Shown here in pieces: positions 1 through 6,847 of a stretch of 6,896 nucleotides of DNA. The stretch is from an uncultured Moraxellaceae bacterium (lineage in GTDB: Bacteria; Pseudomonadota; Gammaproteobacteria; Pseudomonadales; Moraxellaceae): assembly GCA_937928295.1 (NCBI GenBank), contig CALEYY010000078.1, positions 1 to 6,896 of the forward strand. The letters run 5' to 3'. The position numbers were made by a program, and so were the translations under genes. The notes under the pieces are model-generated. The model saw nothing but the letters and a program-made list of their open reading frames with translations, was not told the origin of the DNA and did no database searches. Position 1 is the first letter of the stretch; the number at the start of each line of letters is the position of its first letter.

Positions 1-367
1 TGCGCATCGTGGCCTGCATACGGCCCATCTTGTCGCCTCGTTCGATGCCCATCGCGCCGTAAAGTGCCTGCGCGCATTCGACCTGACGATCACGATGCGT
101 GCCGGTCAGCGATGGCATGAAGCCGATATCCGGCGTCATGGCGCGGCCGGTCGCTACGCCATCGAGAAAGTTTTGGCGCAGATGGTCACGCGTGGCACCC
201 GATGCCACATAGGTTTGCCAAGGCTGCACATTGCAGTTCGACGGAGCCAGTTGCGCCAGCGCGAACACGGCCTGGAGCGTGGCATCCGGCACGGGCGTGG
301 ACAGATAGCCGCGTACCGAGCGGCGCTGACGGAGACAATCTTCAAAACTGAGCGTGGTGTGCGACAT
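1..367 (-). CDS. Nitroreductase family protein, N-terminal part (runs off left edge)
   Basis: The minus strand stays open from an ATG at 367-365 to the window edge, giving 122 residues of a family usually a little over 200 long; the C-terminus lies outside. Flavin (FMN) nitroreductases reduce nitro, quinone or enone groups with NAD(P)H in the cytoplasm. Two family signatures are visible: R15-R-S-V-R19 near the N-terminus, the FMN phosphate-contact segment, and A41-P-S-N-C-N-V-Q-P-W50, the flavin-binding loop. The region around Q85-ALYGAMGIERGDKMGR also resembles nitroreductases. An in-frame ATG at 376-374 would add three residues; neither start has a strong ribosome site. The gene lies 81 bases downstream of the DUF3422 gene on the same strand, so co-transcription is possible. 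The family call is firm; the substrate cannot be told from sequence. Confidence 0.88.
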   Translation of the reverse strand, partial: MSHTTLSFEDCLRQRRSVRGYLSTPVPDATLQAVFALAQLAPSNCNVQPWQTYVASGATRDHLRQNFLDGVATGRAMTPDIGFMPSLTGTHRDRQVECAQALYGAMGIERGDKMGRMQATMR

Positions 368-448
368 GCGGAGCATCCGAAAAGTGAGATTCGGACGGCA
401 CCTTAGCAAGTTTCGACTAAACGGTCACGGCCTGAGCGTGATCCTGCA
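368..448. other. Intergenic gap between DUF3422 stop and nitroreductase start
   Basis: 81 bases with no gene. The left edge of the DUF3422 stop region holds three related short arms: TCACG (425-429), CGTGAT (437-442) and ATCACG (448-453). The middle arm can pair with either neighbour, giving two mutually exclusive hairpins, one overlapping the DUF3422 stop codon. There is no T-run after them, so neither is a standard terminator. I see no convincing separate promoter for the nitroreductase. Confidence 0.4.
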
Positions 449-1729
449 TCACGAGTGGATGCCGCGTCGCAGCTGATGTATCCCGCGCCACACCAGCGCC
501 ACGCAAATCGGCACTGACAGCCCGGTAATCAGCGCCGGATGCGCCAGCCAGCCCATCTCGTGCAAGGACTCACCGGCATATTTCACCAGGCCCACCAGGT
601 AGTAGCTGATGGCGACTACAGACAATCCCTCAACGGCCTGTTGCAGTTGCAGCTGAAGCTGGCTGCGCCGGTTCATGGACTGCAGCAGATCCTGATTCTG
701 CGCCTCCAGCGTGAGGTCGATGCGCGTGCGCAGCAGCTCGCTGGCGCGGTCGATACGGCGCGCCAGATCGTCGAGCTGGCCGGCCACGGCCTCGCAGGTG
801 CGGAAGGCCGGTGTCAGGCGTCGCGGCAGAAACTCGCCGAAGGTTTGCAGGCCCGGCTCTTCCTGTTCGCGCAAGCCGGAAAGCCGGTTCTGCACCAGCT
901 CGTAATAGGCCCGTGCAGCGGAAAAACGGAAGTTGGTTTCGGAGCGAAGATGCTCGATGCGCGCCGCCAGCGTAGACAGTGCGGCGAGCAGCCGGCGTTC
1001 ATCGCCGAGGCCGCGAATGGCGTTGATCTCGCCGGTGATGCTGGCCAGCTGCGCATCCATGCCGGCCAGATCCGGGGCGATCTGGCGCGCCATCGGGAAC
1101 GCCAGCAGCAGCATCATGCGATAGGTTTCCAGCTCCAGCAGGCGGCGTACCAGTCGCCCGAGCTGGCAGGGATTGAGCGAGCCGTTCTGCACCAGCACGC
1201 GGCCCATGCCATCGCCATGCAGGCGGTAGGCTGTCCACAGACGGGCCTTGCGGTCGATGACCCAGCTGCTGATCAGGCGATGACCGTCGAAATGCGCGCG
1301 CACGGCATTGGCGTCCGGCACACGCGAGGGCAGGGCATGAACTTCCACATGCAAGCCGCTGATGATGCGACCCGGCAAGGCGCTGACCCAGCTCGGCGGC
1401 AGCAGGGACAGTGCCGTGGCGCTGAACGGGGCGGACTGATCAGGCTGGCGGATGACGGTGTAGGTCGAAAACTCGCTATGCCGCTCCCAGCGCAGCTCCA
1501 TGTTGCCGAAATCGAGATGCTGGCACGCCTGACTGTCTGCCGGTGCCGCTAGGCCGAGGTGCTGGCAGAGTCTCGCCAAATGCAAAACCTCATCGGCGAT
1601 ACTGGTGCCTTGGTGCAGCATGGCCAGTTGCGACACGCGCGCGCCTTGGCCGAGTACCGGAAACGGGCGCGAGTGCAGTTCGTTGAAAAGCGTGTTGCGT
1701 TCAGGGTGTAGCGGAAAGTTATGGGTCAC
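449..1729 (-). CDS. DUF3422 family membrane-anchored protein
   Basis: A 426-residue protein of the uncharacterised DUF3422 family (COG4949-like). Recognition rests on the N-terminal block HPERNTLFNELHSRP at residues 8-22, and on W81-ERHSEFSTYT91, the family's best conserved stretch. A long helical middle rich in Leu, Arg and Gln (about 190-365) suggests coiled coil. Two hydrophobic segments close the protein, about 368-384 and 398-417, so it is probably a soluble domain anchored to the inner membrane by a C-terminal hairpin. This layout loosely recalls CorA-type channels, but I see no CorA signature and claim no transport role. The start is GTG at 1729-1727; the next in-frame Met (residue 37) would cut away conserved sequence, so GTG is preferred although the ribosome site is weak. 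It begins 14 bases after the TetR gene ends, so the two are very likely one transcript. Biochemical function is unknown. Confidence 0.88.
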   Translation of the reverse strand: MTHNFPLHPERNTLFNELHSRPFPVLGQGARVSQLAMLHQGTSIADEVLHLARLCQHLGLAAPADSQACQHLDFGNMELRWERHSEFSTYTVIRQPDQSAPFSATALSLLPPSWVSALPGRIISGLHVEVHALPSRVPDANAVRAHFDGHRLISSWVIDRKARLWTAYRLHGDGMGRVLVQNGSLNPCQLGRLVRRLLELETYRMMLLLAFPMARQIAPDLAGMDAQLASITGEINAIRGLGDERRLLAALSTLAARIEHLRSETNFRFSAARAYYELVQNRLSGLREQEEPGLQTFGEFLPRRLTPAFRTCEAVAGQLDDLARRIDRASELLRTRIDLTLEAQNQDLLQSMNRRSQLQLQLQQAVEGLSVVAISYYLVGLVKYAGESLHEMGWLAHPALITGLSVPICVALVWRGIHQLRRGIHS

Positions 1730-1743
1730 GATCTGGCTTCAAA

Positions 1744-2385
1744 CTAAAAACGGGAAGAAAGGCTGGCCGCGTTTTCCGGCGCGGCCGACAGCAGGATGCG
1801 AATGGTTTCACGCGCGATCTCCGTGTTCGGCTCGCGCTCGGCAAACTGGTCGTAGTAAATGAAGGCTTCACTGATACGCACGATCACATAGCCCAAGTCA
1901 TCAACCGGGAGTGCCGGCGACAGATGGCCGGCATCCACCTGCACCTGCAAGGTCTTGCGCATAGCGGCGATCATCCGCTGCTGAAAGGGGCTGGTGCTGG
2001 AGATCAGTATGCGACGACCGAAGTCGGGGTCTTGATCCACGAATTTGCGCAGCGATACTGACGCCACCATGGCGTTCATCATCGTGTAGCAGATCGTGGC
2101 CACATAGTCGGCGCCGTTGCCTTCCGTGCTGGCCAGCGCCTGCTTGTACATGGCGTCGAAGATATTCCAGACGATCTCGGCGTGCAGCAGCTCGCGGCTG
2201 CCGACCCAGCGAAACAGGGTGGTCTTGCCGATGCCCAGCTCGGCGGCGAGCGCGCCGATCTCGATGCGCTCGCCATTGATCCATTTTTGCCGAGCCAGAT
2301 GGAAGGCATCCAGCGGGCGTACCCGCTTGCTGGTGTCGCTGGCAGTCAGTTCGCGACTGAGTGCGGTGTCTCGTGGTGGCTTCAT
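1744..2385 (-). CDS. TetR/AcrR family transcriptional regulator (QsdR-like)
   Basis: A 213-residue one-domain-plus-sensor repressor. The DNA-binding helix-turn-helix covers roughly residues 38-65, with A47-A-E-L-G-I-G-K-T-T-L-F-R-W-V-G at its core, followed by a helical ligand/dimer domain. The pattern DAFHLARQKWINGERI...LFRWVGSRE is typical of the QsdR-type TetR group, in which Trp replaces the more usual Tyr-x-H-F ending of the recognition helix. The C-terminal half (about 80-213) would hold the inducer pocket; the ligand is unknown. The ATG at 2385-2383 is the only plausible start, because the same frame meets a stop at 2442-2440 with no other ATG between. Its ribosome site is poor. It heads the leftward block and lies divergent from the lipoprotein hydrolase, a usual arrangement for a local repressor that also controls itself. 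The regulated genes are inferred from position only. Confidence 0.9.
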   Translation of the reverse strand: MKPPRDTALSRELTASDTSKRVRPLDAFHLARQKWINGERIEIGALAAELGIGKTTLFRWVGSRELLHAEIVWNIFDAMYKQALASTEGNGADYVATICYTMMNAMVASVSLRKFVDQDPDFGRRILISSTSPFQQRMIAAMRKTLQVQVDAGHLSPALPVDDLGYVIVRISEAFIYYDQFAEREPNTEIARETIRILLSAAPENAASLSSRF

Positions 2386-2514
2386 GGGCGGGCGCTGTTT
2401 CGGGTTCTGGCGCTGAGTGTAGCGTTTGCCGGGCAGCGATCAAGGCTCATAATTCATCTGCAATCTTTATTGGGTCGATTTGCAATTAAGACCCGATTGT
2501 GGGTTCCGTATTTA

Positions 2515-2543
2515 TTGCAAGCCGTGCTCAAACAATAGACAAT
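2515..2543 (+). promoter_or_regulatory. Candidate sigma-70 promoter for the hydrolase/LVIVD pair
   Basis: TTGCAA (2515-2520) as the -35 box and GACAAT (2538-2543) as the -10 box are separated by 17 bases; each matches four of six consensus bases. Transcription would begin near 2550, leaving a leader of about 65 bases before the ATG at 2616. The -35 box overlaps one of the ATTGCA repeats, so a regulator bound there would block it. Predicted by eye only. Confidence 0.33.
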
Positions 2544-2603
2544 GCGGCCCCATGAGCCGGCTGACATAGCCCGTGCCCCAAATAACAAAAACATACGATG
2601 CAT

Positions 2604-2607
2604 GAGG
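2604..2607 (+). promoter_or_regulatory. Ribosome binding site (GAGG) deciding the hydrolase start
   Basis: GAGG, within the longer purine-rich GAGGTGGGA, lies 8 bases before the ATG at 2616. It sits inside the coding sequence that would follow from the upstream in-frame ATG at 2598, which has no comparable site before it. This and the position of the signal peptide favour 2616 as the true start. Confidence 0.7.
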
Positions 2608-2615
2608 TGGGATTG

Positions 2616-4346
2616 ATGAATCGCATACTGGCCGCCAGTCTTGCCCTGGGTCTTGTCGTCTCTTTGTCGAGCTGCGGCAGTACAACATCGTCGCCTGGCG
2701 CTGCCGCTCGCAGCGATGTCCCGGCCGATGCGCCAGGCCACACCAATACCGTGCCGCCAGCTCCCACTGCCGGGCAGTCGCGTGCCGGCCAGATCTACAG
2801 CGTTTACATCGCTTCGCCGACCGGCGATACCGTGGCGTTCACCGTGTTCGAGCCAACCCAGATCACCGGTGGCGGGAAGTATCCGCTGGTGCTGGAAGGC
2901 CACGGCTTTAGCGGCTCCCGTCAGACCAGTGCCAGCGGCGACATCAAGAGCCTGCTCGACAACGGTTACGGCGTCATCAGCATCGACCAGCGTGGTCATG
3001 GCGAAACCAGTGGCACCATCCGCGTCATGGACCCCGATGTTGAGGGCCGCAATCTGATCGCGATTCTCGACTGGGCCGAGGCGCGACTGGGCTGGCTGGC
3101 CTACGGCCCCAGCACGAACGGCAGGGACTCGCACAATCTGATTCTGGGCTCCATGGGCGGCTCTTACGGCGGCATGTACCAGTACCTGATTCACAATGTA
3201 GACCCGAAGCATCGGCTCGATGCCATGGTGCCGGAAATCGCCCCCAGCGATCTCACCTACAGCCTGTTTCCGAACAGCGTGGTCAAGGCCGGCTGGGATT
3301 TCCTGCTGTTTGGTGCCGGCAACACGGCGGGCAATAATCTGGATCGCCTGCATTTCGACCCGTTTGTCATCAGCTTTTTCCAGGATGCGCTGACCACCAA
3401 TAAGGTCAGTCAGGAAGCCCGCGACTTCTTCTACTACCACAGTAATGCCTACTTCTGTCACGGCAAGCCAGTGGCCACCAATGGCGGGCCGGGAACATCG
3501 CCGCTGTATGCACCGGTGCGACCGAACGACAAGGTCAATGTGATGCTCTTCCAGGGCTTCCGCGACACGCTGTTCAATTTCAACAATGCCTACGAAAACT
3601 ACCAGTGCCTGAAAGCGCAGGGTGGCGATGTGCGCCTGCTCAGCTACCAATCCGGTCACAACACGCTGCAGGCGGTGCCTGATCCTGGGCAGCTATTCCA
3701 GCCCACACCGCTGGTTGCGCTCGACAGCAGTTGCGGCAGCCTCAGTGTCGGTGATGCCCGGCTGGCCTTCTTCAATCAGCACCTGAAAGGCATGTCTGGT
3801 GCTGCAGACAAGATCCCCGGCAAGCCGTGCCTGTCGCTCACTCAAGGCGATGCCGTGCTGGTCGATCAGGTCACCACCGGCAAGGCGGGTCGCGTTGTGG
3901 ACATCCCGGCGACCAACCTCGTTGCGGGTCTCATTGAGGTGCCTATTTCGGTCGATCTCGGCATCACGGCCGGTGCCGAAGGCGATGTCATTGGCGGCAT
4001 TCCGCGTCTGGAAGTGGATGTTGCGCCGGTGGCAGACGGGCTGCCGGGCGAACCCATCATCTTTGCCGGCATCGGCCAGATGCGCGCGAGCATGCCCGGC
4101 ATCTGGGATCTGGTAGACAACCAGATCACCCCGCTGCGCGGTGTTGGCCGTCATGAAGTGGATCTCGCCGGTATTGCCGAGCGCCTGGCACCCGGCGACA
4201 AGCTGGCGCTGCTGCTCTATGGCGGCCATGATCAGTACCATGTCACGGGCTCCCTCAACATCGCTAGTCCCACCATCATGCCGGTCAGTGTTACCGGCAA
4301 GGTCTGGGTGCCGATGCTGGGTAGCGGTGTCACGAAAGCGCCCTGA
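2616..4346 (+). CDS. CocE/NonD (peptidase S15-like) alpha/beta hydrolase, lipoprotein
   Basis: A 576-residue exported serine hydrolase. The N-terminus MNRILAASLALGLVVSLSSC is a lipoprotein signal with lipobox L-S-S-C, so Cys20 would be lipid-modified; a Ser/Pro/Ala-rich linker follows. The catalytic domain shows E-G-H-G near 94-97 (likely oxyanion-hole segment), D124-Q-R-G-H-G typical of the S15/CocE group, the nucleophile elbow G-G-S183-Y-G-G, Asp317 in GFRDTLF and His348 in SGHNTL, completing the triad. From about 420 to the end it is beta-rich, as expected for the C-terminal jelly-roll domain of CocE/X-Pro dipeptidyl-peptidase relatives. Such enzymes cleave esters, amides or X-Pro peptides; the substrate here is unknown. 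The start was set at 2616 from its ribosome site; an ATG at 2598 would add MHEVGL. It is followed 48 bases later by the LVIVD lipoprotein and is probably co-transcribed with it. Confidence 0.88.
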   Translation: MNRILAASLALGLVVSLSSCGSTTSSPGAAARSDVPADAPGHTNTVPPAPTAGQSRAGQIYSVYIASPTGDTVAFTVFEPTQITGGGKYPLVLEGHGFSGSRQTSASGDIKSLLDNGYGVISIDQRGHGETSGTIRVMDPDVEGRNLIAILDWAEARLGWLAYGPSTNGRDSHNLILGSMGGSYGGMYQYLIHNVDPKHRLDAMVPEIAPSDLTYSLFPNSVVKAGWDFLLFGAGNTAGNNLDRLHFDPFVISFFQDALTTNKVSQEARDFFYYHSNAYFCHGKPVATNGGPGTSPLYAPVRPNDKVNVMLFQGFRDTLFNFNNAYENYQCLKAQGGDVRLLSYQSGHNTLQAVPDPGQLFQPTPLVALDSSCGSLSVGDARLAFFNQHLKGMSGAADKIPGKPCLSLTQGDAVLVDQVTTGKAGRVVDIPATNLVAGLIEVPISVDLGITAGAEGDVIGGIPRLEVDVAPVADGLPGEPIIFAGIGQMRASMPGIWDLVDNQITPLRGVGRHEVDLAGIAERLAPGDKLALLLYGGHDQYHVTGSLNIASPTIMPVSVTGKVWVPMLGSGVTKAP

Positions 4347-4394
4347 GCGAATTGGCAAGTAGTCGATATTTAATAAGAAAATGTGAGAAAACAC

Positions 4395-5828
4395 ATGCGT
4401 ATCATGATCTCGGCAGGCTTGCCGTTGGCTGGTCTGGGGTTTCTTTTAGTCACTGCCTGCTCGCCAAACAACCAGAGCAGCACGGCCGCGACACCGACCA
4501 GCGCCGAAGAAGTGCCGGCGGCAACCCCGCGCGCCACCTGCGGCCCTGGCTCGCGCCCGGAGACTGGCCTGCAAGGGCGTGTCAGCCGTGAAGATCATGT
4601 CAGCGGTCGCGCCAGCGAAGGCTATACCTGCAACACCGAGATCGTCGGCACCTATGCCACACCGAATGCGCTGGGCACTGTCGGTGGCTTCAAGGTCGAG
4701 CGCTATGTCGATGCCGCCGGCCATGACTGCGCCTATTACGACACCACGCTGCTGTTCCCGACCAACATCATCGACACCTTGGGCGGCGGCGTGAATGTGC
4801 TGGACATGAGCGACTCGACCAAGCCGGTACTCACGGCCAAGCTGATGACGCCCGCGATGTTGTCGCCCCATGAATCCCTGCTGGTGAACAAGCAGCGTGG
4901 CGTGCTCGCCGCCGTGCTCGGCAACCCCGCCTTCGGCCCCGGCGTAGTCGATATCTATGATATTTCGCAGGATTGTCGGCATCCGGTGCTGAAATCCGTC
5001 GCGCCCGTGGGCACTTTTGGCCACGAAAGCGGCTTCTCGCCCGATGGCATGACCTTCTATTCAGCATCGCCCGGCACACCGACACTGACACCGATCGACC
5101 TGACCAATCTGTCCGTGCCATTGCCGCTTGCCGTGCTCAATATTCCATCACACGGCTTGTCGGTCAGTGATGATGGCAACCGCGCCTATCTCGCCGACGG
5201 CAACACCGGTGCCGGCGTGAAGATTCTCGATGTGTCGGAGATTCAGGCGCGCAAGCCCAACCCCAAGGTACGCACCATAGGCCAGGTCACCTGGCCCTCG
5301 ATCAGCATTCCGCAGAACACCATCCCCATTACCATCAAGGGCAAGCCGTTCCTGGTCGAGGTCGACGAATACACGGATGCCCTGAGCGGCGGCGGGCCCG
5401 GCAACATTGGTGCCGGCCGCATCATTGATATCAGTGACGAGACCAAGCCCAAGATGATTTCCAATCTGCGATTGGAAGTGCATCAGCCCGAAAACAAGGC
5501 CGTGCGTGATGGCGACCCCGGTGCCAACCTGCCGGTTCAGGGCTATGGCGGTCACTACTGCAATGTGCCCAGCCGCGTTGACCCGACCATCGTGGCCTGC
5601 AGCATGATCATTTCCGGGCTGCGCATCTTCGATATTCGCGACCCGTATCATCCGCGCGAAATCGCCTACTTCAATGCGCCGGTGAGCCCGCGCTTGATTC
5701 TGGAAGCCAGCAACTGGGCGATGTCCAGCCCGAACTTCGTGCCCGAGCGCAAGGAGATCTGGTACAGCGACGGCTACAGCGGCTTCTATGCCATTCGGGT
5801 GACGAACAACGCCTGGCCCGACAAATGA
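4395..5828 (+). CDS. LVIVD-repeat beta-propeller lipoprotein
   Basis: A 477-residue exported protein. A signal peptide ends in lipobox V-T-A-C22, followed by a low-complexity Ser/Thr/Ala/Pro linker to about residue 47. The rest shows repeated blades with the LVIVD pattern (hydrophobic run, then D-I-S or D-x-S/R): about 130-149 (VNVLDMSDSTKP), 183-202 (VDIYDISQDCRHP), 228-248, 273-282 (VKILDVSE), 340-360 (GRIIDISDETKP), 407-426 (LRIFDIRDPYHP) and 461-469. That makes six or seven blades of a beta-propeller. Six further cysteines (49, 79, 112, 194, 389, 402) could form disulfides in an oxidising compartment. No catalytic motif is visible; propellers of this type are usually binding or scaffold modules. 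The ATG at 4395 has a weak GAG site 7 bases upstream; a GTG at 4383 would add four residues, MRKH. It lies 48 bases after the hydrolase, with which it may form a surface complex (inference). Confidence 0.85.
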   Translation: MRIMISAGLPLAGLGFLLVTACSPNNQSSTAATPTSAEEVPAATPRATCGPGSRPETGLQGRVSREDHVSGRASEGYTCNTEIVGTYATPNALGTVGGFKVERYVDAAGHDCAYYDTTLLFPTNIIDTLGGGVNVLDMSDSTKPVLTAKLMTPAMLSPHESLLVNKQRGVLAAVLGNPAFGPGVVDIYDISQDCRHPVLKSVAPVGTFGHESGFSPDGMTFYSASPGTPTLTPIDLTNLSVPLPLAVLNIPSHGLSVSDDGNRAYLADGNTGAGVKILDVSEIQARKPNPKVRTIGQVTWPSISIPQNTIPITIKGKPFLVEVDEYTDALSGGGPGNIGAGRIIDISDETKPKMISNLRLEVHQPENKAVRDGDPGANLPVQGYGGHYCNVPSRVDPTIVACSMIISGLRIFDIRDPYHPREIAYFNAPVSPRLILEASNWAMSSPNFVPERKEIWYSDGYSGFYAIRVTNNAWPDK

Positions 5829-5845
5829 GTTGAGAGGGCGACCTC

Positions 5846-6847
5846 TTAGGGCTTTCGGCTTTCCTGCCGAAAGCCCATCGGTGTCAGGCCCGTCCAGCGG
5901 CGAAATGCCCGGCGAAAGTCGCGGGCATCACTGAAACCAAGTTCCTCCGCAATGCTGGCGACGGGTAGCGTCGAATCACTGAGCAACATCCGTGCGCGCT
6001 GCTCCATGACGCGATCACGAATGTTGCTGAAGCGCTGCCCGGCCTCTGTGAGCTGACGCCGCAGTGTGCGCTCAGTGATATTTAACCACGCGGCAATATC
6101 CGTCATTGACGGGCGCTGGCGCAGCTTCTCGCGCAGAAGATTTTCTACCGAGCTGATCACATCTTGGTTCGTCGTTGCGGGTTCGATCAGCCTGCGACAG
6201 ACGGCCAGTGCCATGGCATGGCTGGCCGCGCTGCGTGTGGCGAGCGGCCGATCCATCAGCGCCGCAGAAAGCACCAGGCGATTAGCATCGCTGTTAAAGC
6301 GCACCGGGCAGTTGAACAATCGCTGGTAGGCGGCGCCATAAGCGGGTGACGGGTAGCTCAGCTCCACACGCAGCGGCGATATGTCATTGCCCAGCATCAT
6401 CCGCATGATGGCAATCGAGCTGGCAAAAACCTCTTCGCAGAGAAATGGCAAGAGCTCCGGGTCAGGGAAGCGCTCGTGCAGTCGTAGCGCCACTTCCGTG
6501 GCGGTCGTTTCGGCTTCGGATTCCGTCAGGCTGCCAGAGGCAAGGTGATACTCCAGCCCGGTCGCAAAAGCTTCCCTAACGGTCTGGCTCGACAGCATGG
6601 CAAAACCCAGCATGCCGAATGACACCAGCGCATCGCGCGATCCTACATGCAGGCCCAACGGCTCCGATGGCAGGGCTCGCAAGGCTCGGCGAATGATGGT
6701 GGTTGCCTGGCGAAAGGAGATCAGCGCCTCTGACTGTTGTACATGCGCGACGGTCAGCCCCAGGCCCGTGAACCAGACCGCCGGATCCAGACCTTTTGCA
6801 TAGGCATGATCCACCAGCCCCGCGATAACAAAAGTCGGAATGATGGT
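5846..6847 (-). CDS. AraC family transcriptional regulator, 5' end missing at adapter junction
   Basis: 333 genuine residues of a cytoplasmic activator/repressor whose first codons are lost. The first ~190 residues (from TIIPTFVIAGLVDHAYAKGLDP) match the Arabinose_bd-type sensing half found in OruR-like AraC proteins. The last ~90 carry the two helix-turn-helix units: SMTDIAAWLNITERTLRRQL at 247-266, and the second around VASIAEELGFSDARDFRRAF (296-315), ending in the usual R-W-T-G-L-T-P. Family members are about 340 long, so only a handful of residues are missing. A reading frame can be extended to a GTG at 6862-6860, but those five codons (V-L-F-R-S) are adapter sequence. The promoter and true start lie beyond the contig. 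It converges on the LVIVD gene with 17 bases between stops; whether it regulates the neighbours is unknown. Confidence 0.9.
   Translation of the reverse strand, partial: TIIPTFVIAGLVDHAYAKGLDPAVWFTGLGLTVAHVQQSEALISFRQATTIIRRALRALPSEPLGLHVGSRDALVSFGMLGFAMLSSQTVREAFATGLEYHLASGSLTESEAETTATEVALRLHERFPDPELLPFLCEEVFASSIAIMRMMLGNDISPLRVELSYPSPAYGAAYQRLFNCPVRFNSDANRLVLSAALMDRPLATRSAASHAMALAVCRRLIEPATTNQDVISSVENLLREKLRQRPSMTDIAAWLNITERTLRRQLTEAGQRFSNIRDRVMEQRARMLLSDSTLPVASIAEELGFSDARDFRRAFRRWTGLTPMGFRQESRKP
5849..5876. terminator. Inverted repeat, possible bidirectional terminator between convergent genes
   Basis: GGGCTTTCGGC (5849-5859) and GCCGAAAGCCC (5866-5876) form a perfect 11-bp stem with a 6-base loop. 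It starts one base past the AraC stop codon (5848-5846) and so lies inside the last codons of that gene, about 20 bases beyond the LVIVD stop. No T-run follows on either strand, so it is not a textbook intrinsic terminator. A smaller hairpin, AGAGG-GCGA-CCTCT with a GNRA loop, lies just left of it at 5833-5846. Confidence 0.4.

Larger units (their letters stand above)
2386..2615. promoter_or_regulatory. Divergent intergenic control region between TetR gene and hydrolase
   Basis: These roughly 230 bases carry no gene and include an AT-rich core (about 2447-2545) in otherwise GC-rich DNA. The core repeats the hexamer TGCAAT at 2459-2464 and 2481-2486 (22 bases apart) and its inverse ATTGCA at 2514-2519. 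A short inverted pair CAAT-N4-ATTG lies at 2461-2472, and GGGTC (2472-2476) faces GACCC (2490-2494). An 8-bp palindrome AGCCGGCT lies at 2555-2562. Such symmetric elements fit operators for a dimeric regulator such as the adjacent TetR protein, but which one, if any, is bound is inference. Confidence 0.5.

Noticed and set aside
95..406. Plus-strand 103-codon frame at the left end
   Set aside because: It is the antisense of the nitroreductase fragment, whose FMN-binding motifs are clear on the minus strand.
539..1552. Plus-strand reading frame of 337 codons opposite DUF3422
   Set aside because: Gln/Ala/Arg-rich product with no recognisable domain, opposite a gene with conserved family blocks.
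1901..2443. 180-codon minus-strand frame overlapping the TetR gene
   Set aside because: Shifted frame over the real TetR gene; Arg/Ala/His-rich product without a helix-turn-helix or other family pattern.
2447..2562. CRISPR or satellite repeat array in the divergent intergenic region
   Set aside because: The repeats are six bases long and few, with no regular spacer-repeat unit; they fit operators better.
2454..3659. Long minus-strand reading frame (401 codons) opposite the hydrolase
   Set aside because: It is antisense to a gene with clear signal peptide, triad and ribosome site; its translation is low in recognisable domains and reflects GC-rich codon use on the other strand.
3693..4394. 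Minus-strand reading frame of 233 codons opposite the hydrolase C-terminus
   Set aside because: His/Arg/Gly/Asp-rich antisense translation with no domain; overlaps the beta-sandwich coding region completely.
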